Source: Chrysochromulina tobinii
Taxonomy: Eukaryota > Haptophyta > Prymnesiales > Chrysochromulinaceae
DNA length: 31,494 bases
Direction of reading: 5' to 3'
Assembly (NCBI GenBank): GCA_001275005.1
Contig: JWZX01002773.1
Span: 1 to 31,494, forward strand
Below the pieces are notes generated by a model, which worked only from the letters and a program-made list of their open reading frames with translations, made no database searches and was not told the origin of the DNA. A program made the position numbers and the translations under genes. Positions 11,101-17,600 of this stretch are shown one piece after another (within the stretch, counting starts at the first letter, position 1; each line of letters begins with the position of its first letter).

Positions 11101-13566
11101 GCGCCGATGGGCAGCCTCGAGCTCCTTTTGCAGCTCGGCCACCTGCATCGCAAGATCCTGCTCCTTTTTCGCCTTGTCAGCAACGATCTGGGCAGCACGT
11201 TGTTCCGCCGTCGTCATCTTCAATTTTGCTTCGTTTGCCTTCCAGTCAAGCATCCAGAGCTGGAACGAATGAATGAGCTTCGGCTTGACAAGGCGCGCAC
11301 CCGCCTTCTTGAGTAGACTGCGCTGCCGCTTGGACTCCGACCACAGGCCGTGCCACGCGGACCAGCCGCGAGTGAGCCCCTGGTTCATCAGGCGTCTCAC
11401 GCCCATCTCGCCCAGATGTGCGACACGCTTCTCCTTCTCGCGCTCGAGCTCCTCCTCCATCTTTCGCCTGATCTCCGCCTCCTGGCCAAAACTGGCTGCC
11501 ATGGCCTCGCGGGCAGCCTTGAGCTCCCGGGCTGTCAGACGTGCTTGCTCCTCCGCCGCATCCGCCCGCGTAGTCTCGGCGGCTAAGCGCTCCTCAATCG
11601 TCATAGTCTTGTCACGTGTCATTTCGAACGACCACCCACTCTTCCAATTCGAGTAGGCAGCCATCAGCTTGGGTTTTGTGAGGCGAGCACCCGCCTTCTT
11701 GAGGAGGTTGCGCTGTCGCCTCGCTTCGGACCAGAGGCTATGCCACGCCGACCAGCCAATCGAAAGCTTCTGGTTCATGAGGCGCTTGAGGCCCATCTTG
11801 CCAATGTTTTCGACGCGCTTCTCCTTCTCGCGCTCGAGTTCTTCCTCCATGCGACGCTTGAGATCGTCTTCCAAGCCTTTACCTGACGCCAACGCGTCTC
11901 GTGCGTGCTTGAGATCCTTTTGCAGCTGCTGCACCTGAGCTAGCAGCTTCGACTCAAACTCGGCGCGCTCCGCCCTGACGGCGGCATCCTGCTGCTCAGC
12001 TATCATGGTCGACTTGATGCGCATCGCATCTTTCCAGTCAGCCGCCCAGTGCTTGTACGAGGCGATGAGCTTTGGTTTGGAAAGGCGCGCGCCCGCCTTC
12101 TTAAGAAGGTTGCGCTGCCGGGTCCTTACTGACCATTTGGCATGCCACGCGCTCCAGCCCATCGAGAGCTTCTGGCTCATGAGGCGCTTCAACCCCTGCT
12201 GACCGAGCGCCTCGACGCGCTTGGTCTTCTCATCGTCGAGCTTTCGAGACATCTCGAGACGGAGCGATTCCTGGGTGTACTTTTCCTTGTTGAGGATCTC
12301 CTGGGCCGCCTTCAACTCTTCTTGTACCTTGAGTAGCTCCGCCTCAAGAGCTCGTCGCGTTTTCACCTCGTGGGCGAGTCGCTGCTCGTGCGTCATGGAC
12401 GCTTGGGACACCGTAAATGTCTGCCAAGAGTGACGCCAGTGCGTGTAGGCGGCAGTGAGCTTGGGACGTAGCAGTTGGTGGCCTGCCTTCACCAGCAAAG
12501 CGCGACGGCGACGGCGATCCTTGCAAAGCTCAACCCATACTGTCCAACCGCGCGCGAGCCCTTTCTTGAGCAGACGGCGGACGCCAACCCCTTGCAAATG
12601 TGCGATCCGCTTTTCTTTATCCGCCTCCAGCTGAGCCTCAATTTCGCGTTGCGCCTTTTTGGCAAGCTCAGCAGCCTCCTGCTCGCGAACACGCTGCGCC
12701 TCTTGAAGTAGCAGCTCGCGCTCCTCCTGCGCAAACGCCAGCTGCTCTTCAAGCTCGCGGGTGTGGTCGGCGTGCGCCTCCCGTAGCATCTCGGCGGTCT
12801 GCTCGCGCTCCCGCTTGAGCGCCGCGATAGCAGCCTCCTGCTCGCCCTCTGCGCGCTTGAGCTCTATCTCCAGTGCCTTGCGCTGGTCCGACAACACCTT
12901 CATGTGCTTGCGGTCCTGAGCACGGCGCTCGTCCTTAAGCTGGCGTGCCTCCTCCCGGGCACGCCGGATGTCAACCATGGCTAGCTCCTCACCGGCACGA
13001 GCACGCAGCCGCTCCTCGCGCTCCTCAGCCAGCCGGCTCTGCGCGCTGCGGAGGATGCCTGCAGTCATCGTGAGCTCGTGTTGCAGCGCCTCTTCAGCGG
13101 GCCTCCGTGGCGGCGCCGGCGTTCGAAGCATCGACTCGTCGGGCATCCACCAGCCAAGGTGGTTGACTGTGGTTATGGGGCGAGAGCCCGAACTCCGGGC
13201 CGACAGTGGGCGATGCTTCTGAGCTGGTGCGGACCCCGGGCGGAAGTCTTGCCCGTTCTGCTCACTGCGCGGAGAGTTGGGCGCCTGGGGCTGAGCTCGA
13301 GCTGAACTCGGTCGCGCGGGCGGTCCGTTTGAGGCTGGGATGATGCCGCGATTGTAGATGTTCTTCGGGTCCGTCCTCAAGGACGCCATTGGTGGAATTG
13401 GTAGGTACTCAGTGGTTGCGCCAGTTTGCTGTGTGACGGCGGTGACGTAGTTATCCATTTGGCTACGACGCGCGAATCGCGACGGTACCGGGCCACTTCC
13501 TGGCACTGAGATAGGCGTGAGAGAGTCCTCCACGATAACATCGTGCGGCATCGGTCTCGATGCCAT
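2176..13566 (-). CDS. Giant Sfi1-like Trp-repeat scaffold with C-terminal EF-hands
   Basis: One open frame encodes 3,796 residues. Residues 1-150 are disordered, Pro/Ser-rich, with RPSSAR/RPGSAP/RPLSAR motifs; 155-318 are predicted coiled coil. Residues 320-3164 hold 22 tandem units averaging 133 residues. A typical unit reads LGxxGLKRLMNQKLAxGWxAWH, then RNLLKKAGARLTKPKL, then YxHWRRDWE, followed by about 65 residues of charged coiled coil. Both Trp motifs fit [A/G]-x7-KL-x3-[W/Y]-x2-W and are 33 residues apart, close to the published Sfi1 centrin-binding repeat (A-x7-LL-x3-F/L-x2-W-K/R). A further coiled coil (about 3165-3420) leads to six EF-hand loops starting at 3461, 3497, 3626, 3663, 3699 and 3735, split by a Pro/Lys linker; the second has Asp instead of Gly at loop position 6. 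The tail is Lys-rich. The likely role is a long cytoskeletal, basal-body or centrosomal calcium-responsive scaffold; this is inference. There is no motor, kinase or membrane segment. Confidence 0.85.
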   Translation of the reverse strand: MASRPMPHDVIVEDSLTPISVPGSGPVPSRFARRSQMDNYVTAVTQQTGATTEYLPIPPMASLRTDPKNIYNRGIIPASNGPPARPSSARAQPQAPNSPRSEQNGQDFRPGSAPAQKHRPLSARSSGSRPITTVNHLGWWMPDESMLRTPAPPRRPAEEALQHELTMTAGILRSAQSRLAEEREERLRARAGEELAMVDIRRAREEARQLKDERRAQDRKHMKVLSDQRKALEIELKRAEGEQEAAIAALKREREQTAEMLREAHADHTRELEEQLAFAQEERELLLQEAQRVREQEAAELAKKAQREIEAQLEADKEKRIAHLQGVGVRRLLKKGLARGWTVWVELCKDRRRRRALLVKAGHQLLRPKLTAAYTHWRHSWQTFTVSQASMTHEQRLAHEVKTRRALEAELLKVQEELKAAQEILNKEKYTQESLRLEMSRKLDDEKTKRVEALGQQGLKRLMSQKLSMGWSAWHAKWSVRTRQRNLLKKAGARLSKPKLIASYKHWAADWKDAMRIKSTMIAEQQDAAVRAERAEFESKLLAQVQQLQKDLKHARDALASGKGLEDDLKRRMEEELEREKEKRVENIGKMGLKRLMNQKLSIGWSAWHSLWSEARRQRNLLKKAGARLTKPKLMAAYSNWKSGWSFEMTRDKTMTIEERLAAETTRADAAEEQARLTARELKAAREAMAASFGQEAEIRRKMEEELEREKEKRVAHLGEMGVRRLMNQGLTRGWSAWHGLWSESKRQRSLLKKAGARLVKPKLIHSFQLWMLDWKANEAKLKMTTAEQRAAQIVADKAKKEQDLAMQVAELQKELEAAHRRLGESHQGAEERLRRLEADLEAEKDKRVANLGQVGLKRLMNQKLAMGWLAWHGKWEEKRRQTNLLKKAGARLTKPKLIASYQHWRHDWAIVRQSRKSMSIEERAAAEIEERDKMTLELKQELDKVKAELQAARDAMLAGKGHEAEMRRVMEEQVEKEREKRIEALGTQGLKRLLNQKLTLGWSAWHDVWFEYRRQRNLLKQAGVRMTKPKLSAAYAHWNRDWRTMQASRAAMTAEQRLETEAREKAQLMAELQKQVDKLSGELQAARTAMIAGKGQVAETQRLLQEQLEQEKEKRVEALGKQGLKRMLNQKLAMGWTAWHGMWATSVKQRNLLKKAGARLVKPKLIASYQQWKAGWQAEMKLEGLLAHEQKLMGREEEMRRVEAENAKLRNQLEEARIAMVEGKGFEAEMKRKMEEQLEKEKEKRVEALGQQGLKRIMNQKLAMGWAAWHDMWATNVKQRNLLKKAGARLTKPKLIQAYTQWRRDWEIETHQNATLSTEQKLLMEIKTREQLEKENAELRREVERLRAAAIAGNAMEKELKRKYEEELEREKDARVAHLGNMGLKRLMNQGLARGWAAWHGLWSNNIRKRNLLKKAGMRITKPKLMHAYSHWLMDWKRELKAERMMTAEQKAAAERDRRAAEFAALESKYDKVRKELVEARDAMAKGLGLEYEQRKKMEEQLEKEREARVEHLGQMGIKRLMNQKLSMGWAAWHTMWSEATHQRNLLKKAGARLTKPKLIQSYALWRRDWEISTNQAATMTTEQKLLAAQEAERNLLAEVKELRHELDSMRELALQGKSTEAELRRRHEEELERQKEARVAHLGEMGIKRLMNQKLAMGWSAWHGMWSDTVRKRNLLKQAGARLTKPKLIASYSQWRRDWETEESARYNMMTEERRAKEAEEKAHLLESLLTQVDKLSRELKEAREAMMAGRGLQAELQRQAEEELEREREKRVAHLGQLGIKRLMNQKIALGWTAWHGKWSEKRRKKNLLMQAGARLTKPRLIQAYTHWIKDWTHEMQALGAMTMEQKYTTERDKAAKLEAELVKLRDEFAAARAAMLSGEGQAAELKRLAEEQLEAEKAKRVEALGTQGLKRLMNQKLALGWTAWHAMWSDKVRKRNLLKQAGARLTKPKLVNAYKLWRRDWEIEALNSVFMSTEQKLLAATNENEQLSTELKLVRTELEALRKAALSGRAQEAELQRQLEEELERERAARVEHLGQLGIKRLMNQKLALGWSAWYDMWSDSVKQRNLLKKAAARLTKPKLIAAYQHWMRDWDAEFSARRLEEAKLAALSESQRLALEISERKNAEEELARLRQELKQARSDMAAGIGHEVERKRQMEEELERERQRRVEHLGQVGMKRLLNQKLALGWSGWHDMWKDKVNQRNLLKKAAARLTKPKLISSYSHWRRSWEVEVLQQGFVTTDQKLVQREKEIHQLEVGMAKLRKELQEARNAMIAGRGQEAELERRMQEQLEREKEKRVEALGQQGLKRIMNKALAMGWAAWHEMWSEKVRQRNLLKKAGARLLKPKLIASYQHWRKSWEVEMQKEELMTREERVALEAQSKLEMQRTIDKLQADLKAANELLYGAGGLSNLLEQKLEAEREKRVQHLSQLGVKRLMNHKLALGWLGWHDMWTEKKRQRNLLKKASARLTKPWLIQAYMHWMKDWNAVRAARKTMSITERLALDKAEAQQEKEALYAQVDKLTKELKEARDTMLAGRGMEAELKRLAEERLEAEKAKRVEALGTQGLKRLMNQKLALGWTAWHAMWSERIRQRNLLKKASARLVKPKLIASYQQWRHDWEIEQRKKMTMSTEHKLLVESQEKEKLLSEVNQLRKELECAREAMISGRGQEEELKRRMEEKMEAERAKRIEHLGQQGLRRILKQGIARAWSAWFDMYSTKLRKQRMLKHAALRLTKPKLSAAYQHWMKDWDVELATSRAEELRLSKMSSEERLALEMKQAKNLREQNAQLQKELKEARELMLAGRGQEAELKRLAEEELEREREKRVAHLGEMGVKRLMNQGLARGWSGWHALWEEKVRQRSLLKKAASRLLRPKQSAAYAHWRRSWSIAEAAKKTREVALTSMSLKERIEYETAMRLKVEGNLAKALIELREMREAALAGTALEQELRKQFEEKLHAEKEERVMALQQVGIKRLINRDVARGWSTWHHRWQMYSNRKKMLLSSLARLMKPRLVKCFAHWMHDWDLTMLAKSAKSSQAALSGEGARAKAEKDATQAKLGMELEKLRKELADAREAMLAGRGMEAEQLRSIQEQLEAEREKRVAHLGEMGVKRLMNRKLALGWTAWQAMWSENVRQRNLLKKASARLVKPKLVATYQQWRHDWERESVERRRKLMMSESERRQEELKARLEELESDYSARLSRETERRQAVEEELKRRKVDFEEQLALTHVALVEARRAATDAINRAAVERASADAGKRATAEAAEAERARMLESAKRENAEQDLRRFQQDTDEELALQHVALIEARKAATDALSRLSLEQAQAQAARRQVAGMEEELKKAISQERAAQAEVGQMQNLLQEHQMASEEKLNRLLEEHRTHLTKEIVRLSEDYERQLAELRLQIVRASAVTESMNSARREMSPMKVRSLLVFDPSKNLWQTLVNEIKEKGLRLAALFSELDENSDGYVTREEWIKGFLKMGPSFPRDVLSAGFDQCDRDKSDSIDYQELEKWVKEFKPNSPTVSNPSESQPSPAPTSVPAPPAPSPNTGEPNKKKKLTKEEEKKEAEAKKKSMKQVALLTAMASQMGIRPEKQWYDDAVTANTVGDGHEDFQAMMIERANSFGHADLNNDGKLDFEEFKDLVKYRETTVYTEKQLREKFDEMDEDGSGEVTLPEFIYYSLKDSLRRSKGRAIDLFRIWDEDESGYIDKNEFGKALVALGFVANREDLNAVFDMLDEDGSGQIDYNELNKALKKGAGSAAAAAKKERPRSASPQDEKAPVKKTDQPGPAKKKNDKKP
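2330..3188 (-). other. Six EF-hand calcium-binding loops of the giant protein
   Basis: Loops by residue: 3461-3472 (DENSDGYVTREE), 3497-3508 (DRDKSDSIDYQE), 3626-3637 (DLNNDGKLDFEE), 3663-3674 (DEDGSGEVTLPE), 3699-3710 (DEDESGYIDKNE) and 3735-3746 (DEDGSGQIDYNE). All have acidic residues at positions 1 and 12. The last four are spaced 36-37 residues apart like a calmodulin or centrin four-hand domain. The first two form a separate pair, divided from the rest by a Pro-rich then Lys/Glu-rich linker. Five of six keep Gly at position 6. Confidence 0.93.
4072..12609 (-). repeat. Array of 22 coding tandem repeats, period about 398 bp
   Basis: Using the conserved Met-Asn codons after LKRL as a landmark, units fall near 12570, 12177, 11776, 11384, 10981, 10579, 10182, 9787, 9399, 8997, 8607, 8204, 7814, 7424, 7013, 6624, 6243, 5844, 5450, 5041, 4630 and 4216. 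Spacing is 381-414 bp, always in frame. The Trp-motif half (about 65 codons) is strongly conserved; the coiled-coil half varies in sequence and length, which accounts for the period change. The first unit and units 19 and 21 are the most divergent. Units 13 and 18 are nearly identical at DNA level over about 140 bp. Confidence 0.95.
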
Positions 13567-13597
13567 CGTAGCCGGCGACGAGGCTGTTGAGCCGTCT

Positions 13598-13683
13598 TAC
13601 CGGGTACTGTACCGACCTTCCGCGCAAGCCGCGTCTGGCTGTTGAGCGGGTCCTGTTGATACCGGTACCGGTAAATACCGGTA
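13598..13683. promoter_or_regulatory. Palindromic GTACCCGGTA / TACCGGTA cluster upstream of the giant gene
   Basis: The minus-strand reading of 13598-13607 is GTACCCGGTA, 32 bp from the start codon. At 13660-13673 the 14-bp TACCGGTACCGGTA is a perfect palindrome, and the same TACCGGTA core recurs about 13676-13683. The same GTACCCGGTA word occurs in two other 5' regions of this window (21084 and 28129). A promoter or initiator role is inferred from position only. Confidence 0.4.
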
Positions 13684-14266
13684 AGAAGACACCGGGGGAC
13701 GTACTAAACAGGGGTAAAAAGTTGCACGCTGAACGCGTCAGGTATGGACGCACTTGGTTTATATACTCGTTAGGTAAAGGCCCTGACGAGTCTCTCCGTC
13801 CCGTGCCAGACCCCACTTCAGTGACACATCAGTATTATACTTGTGTGCCACTCTGCCACATCGGGACCTTTGGACCTCGGGACGGTGGCACGCAGACTCG
13901 CAGACATAATCGCAGACACGAGGAGCAGTGAATCGAAACGAAATTTGAGTGCAATGAGTCGGGTCAAAAATAGACTTGGGGATGACAATTCACTAAGTAT
14001 GTTCGACAGATAAATCATTAATATGTTCTGTGTCGGACGTGTAGTATGTTGGTGTGAAGGACGAGGATCGAGGTGTGAGGTGTAAACGTGTGTGGAAAGT
14101 GATCCAATTCCAAAAGATCAGAGAAACGAGCGAACGACAGCGCTCTGCGCCTTCATCTCGTCTGTCAGTGTGAGTGACTCATTCAGTACCGTACGAGGTT
14201 TCGAGGTTCGTATTATTACCCAGCTGTATCGTGTACTTGGGTCTTGGCGTGGGTCTTGACGGGGAC

Positions 14267-14374
14267 GAGAACGGAACCGAGAGAATAAACAGCTTAACAG
14301 GAGAACGGAACCGAGAGAATAAACAGCTTAACAGGAGGTTAACAGCTTGATTAACAGCTTGATTAACAGCTAAA
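14267..14374. repeat. Compound tandem repeat (34-bp x2, then 12-bp x3)
   Basis: A 34-bp unit beginning GAGAACGGAACC and ending CTTAACAG occurs twice without mismatch at 14267-14300 and 14301-14334. It runs into a 12-bp unit TTAACAGCTTGA at 14339-14350 and 14351-14362, with a third degenerate copy to 14374. Both units share the AACAGCTT core, so the array probably grew by slippage. It lies in a non-coding stretch about 320 bp beyond the kinase stop codon. Confidence 0.9.
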
Positions 14375-14691
14375 AAACAGCTCTTAATGATGTAATATAG
14401 AATACGATAAACGCAGTAGTATTACTCGAGAACGACATGTTCGGGCATATATTTATCTCCGTGGACAAGACTGTATTCCAAGGGGCCAGACACCAGACCT
14501 CCAAGCGGAAGGCACGCAGAACGGCCCCCAGAATGTCCCGATTGAGTCTCCTCGAGACGAGAGTTGTAAGTAACGCCTGCGATTCCATCGGCGGTTGTCA
14601 TCCGTGCCTATTGTAACCAAGCCTAATGTATCAAGCCTTTATATCAAGGATGTGAGACCGCCCTCACGGGCGAGCACGCCGCCGCCACCGA

Positions 14692-17600
14692 TCATTTCCC
14701 TTGGGCCTTTGGAGCAGGTTTGCGGACCGGCATGCGCGATGGTCCAGGGGCCGACATCGGGGTGGAATTTACCGCCGGCGGATCCAGGCACAGGGCTGAG
14801 CCCTTCGTCGCCTTTGCGGGTGGCACCGGCACGCGCGCCTCGGCCGCTGCGACTCTGGCAGCGGCGGCGTCTGCGTCGGCGGCGCTCGACGCCAAAGCCG
14901 CCGCCAAAGCCGCTGCTGTCTGCTTTGGAGCGGCCGCCGCGGCCGCCGCCTGCTTCCTCGCCGCCTCCTTTCGCTCCAGCTCGGCCAGCCGCGCCTCAGC
15001 CGCGGCGGTACTAGTCGCGTTGAGAGTGATGCCAAAGTGGCCGTCGCCGCGTGCCTCTCGCCCATTGTCGCGCCCATTGGGATTTGGCCGCGGCTGCTTG
15101 CCGACGCCGCCGGCGCTTGCGTCCTTGCCGGCACCTTTGGCGGGCGCCGGCGGCTCCGGCACGGACGGTACGAGCCGCGTCGGCCCTTCGACCTTGCTCG
15201 CATCCAACTCGCCCGATTCGGGGTCGATGGCGGCGCACACCATCTCGAACTGCAGCAGCACCTGCTGCGAGAGGTCGTTGAGGGAGCTAATAGCCGACTC
15301 CGACTCTGCGGCCAGCTGTAGGTCGAGTGCCTCCTGCGAGAGGCGCATCGCTCCGATGGTCGAGGCAGCGCCCTTGAGTGAGTGCGCCACGCGCCGCAGC
15401 TCCGTGTAACGGTCTTGCATCGGCGTCGTTGAGGCGGCGCCTAGCGAGAGTGCCTCGATGAGTCCCTGGATGCGCTCGATCACACCGCGGCCCGAGGCAA
15501 CAAACTTGGCGCACATTTGGCGCAGGAAGGAGAGATCGCCGCCGAATTGGCGGAGTGCTTGCTGCTCATCGACGACGGGTGTTTCGACGCTTGCTGCTCG
15601 TCGACGACGGGTGTTAAGCAACCACCATTCGTCGCTGGCATGCACGTCCACGGCTCCAAACTTGCCACCCGACAGTTTGTGCTGTTGGGGAGTGGCTGGG
15701 CTGGTGGGGTGTGTGGGGCCCTTGCCGGTGACCATCTTGTTGCGCGCGATCAGGTCCGAAATATGGAAGAACTGTGAGTTGACACGCTCGATGCGTTCGG
15801 AGACGACAGCCATCTGGTCCGACTCAGCCGCCTGCCCAAGGTCACCCACCACCGCCAGGAACGTGTCTGCCACAAGCCGGCACGCCGCGGTGTGGTGGAG
15901 CGTGCCGTGCAGCAGCTCCCGCACCATCGCCTCCAGCATCTCCTTGCCATTGTGCACGCAGCTGGCGACAACCGACTTGCATTGCAGCGCATCGGACGCC
16001 TCGGGCTCTGCGGCGGGTGATGCCGAAGCGGCCGGCTCGGATTCTGCGGCCGGCGCGTGCGCGGCATCGTCTGTGCCCCCCGGCAGTGGCAAATGGCGTA
16101 GTCCGGCGAGGTAGTCGGAGAGCTGGCCAAACTCGGAGGTTGCCTTTAGGAGGAGCTTGTGCGCGGTAGCTGCGTCGCTCCTGGCCGCCAGCCGCAGGTC
16201 CTCGGAAAGCTCGGTGAGCGTGTTGTACACGAGCATGCCCCGCACTGAGTAGTTCATGATGATGTTCAGCCGCTGCTGCACCACATCGAGGATGCGATGG
16301 ATGTCCTCGCCATTGGCCCTTCCCGCGGCCTCGGCCAGCTCGCGCGACAGCTGCTTGAGCTGAACGTTTCCGAGCTTGGTCGCCGTATCCTCCATGCGGC
16401 CAGCCTCGCGCTTGATGGCCTTGTAGTCGCCCTTTGTAGCAAGCACTTGCATCCGTTCCACCATCATCTCGCCGCGCTGCACGAACGCCGAGATGGGCCC
16501 CGCGACCGCCTTCCGGTCAATCGAAATCTCGGAGCCACTGCCTTCGCCATCACCGCTGAGGCGGCTGTCACTACCGCTGGCACCGCATCCGCCGGCGCCA
16601 CTGCCACCTCCATCGCCGCTGCCGCCGCCGGCCGCGGCGCCGAGCGCCGCGCTCGAATAGTGCTCAGCGGCCGCACTGTAATTCATCCACTCGTGCATGG
16701 TGGGCACCGCAATGTTGTTGCTGCGCCAGGTCACGGTTGGCGTTGCGTTCACACTCGGCGGCGGATGCGGCGGAGCGACGGGCGTCTCAGACAAGTTAGA
16801 CACGAGGCTGCGCGAGGAGAACCCTCCCCGACTCTGCGGCACCTCCTCGTATGAGAAGGCTCTGGTTCTCTGTCGACTCTTCTCGGCCATCACCCAGGCC
16901 TCGACGGCGGCGCGATCGCCCGTGGCAGCCGCCCCTGTCTGCTGTTTGGGGTCGGGTCCCCGTACAATGTACGAGCGCACGCGCTGCGCAGCCACGTCGA
17001 CAGTCCGAAGCGTCTTCTTGAGCTCTGCCGGCTGGTTCTCGGCGATGGCACGCTCGAGTGTGCCGAGTGCTTCGGTGAGGCCACGCGCACGCAGCATATG
17101 GGAAAAGTCAAGCAACGTCTCGAGTTCGTGCGAGAGCTCAGCCATGTCGTCCTGCGCTGCGGCGACTGTCATGCGACCCACCAGCACACCGCTCTTGGCC
17201 ACGAACTCCTCCTCCATCCGTGAGAGCAGCAGCTCACCCCCGGGGCCTTGGTAGTTGTCGAGCGCGGCTGATCGGTTGAAGGGCTCGTCCACGTGCGCTA
17301 CATCCTCTAGGCCAGCCGACGCTGAGGGCCGAGCGCCGTCGCCGCTGCCGCCGCCGCTAGCATTGGCCTTCTCTGACGCCTTGGACTTGCGGCGCTCGTC
17401 GACTTGTGCGGGAGCGGTCACGCCCTTGCCGCCCTTGGCACCGCCGCCACTACCAGTGCCAGCGCCACTCCCACTGCCGCTACTGCCACTGCCGCCGAAA
17501 GTGCCGCCGCCGCTGACGAATTCGCTGACGAAACCGTGCGAGTCCATCGCGCGGCCACCCTTGCCGTTGCTTCCGGCGAGTGTGAGCGCGCGAGACGTCG

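Larger units (their letters stand above)
13567..14691. other. Intergenic region: promoter of the giant gene and 3' side of the histidine kinase gene
   Basis: There is no credible gene. Near the giant gene's start are TACCGGGTAC (13598-13607) and a palindrome made of TACCGGTA units (13660-13673), followed by another copy near 13676-13683. Further along are three to four CGCAGAC iterations (about 13891-13917), a repeated GGGTCTTG (about 14238-14260) and the compound tandem repeat at 14267-14374. Confidence 0.6.

Noticed and set aside
4072-12609. Regular spacing suggesting a CRISPR array or satellite DNA
   Set aside because: Units are about 398 bp, in frame, and translate to a conserved protein repeat.
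2176-13566. IQ-motif (calmodulin-binding) or myosin-tail reading of the giant protein
   Set aside because: The IQxxxRGxxxR pattern is absent from the units, and there is no motor domain. The Trp motif spacing fits Sfi1 better.
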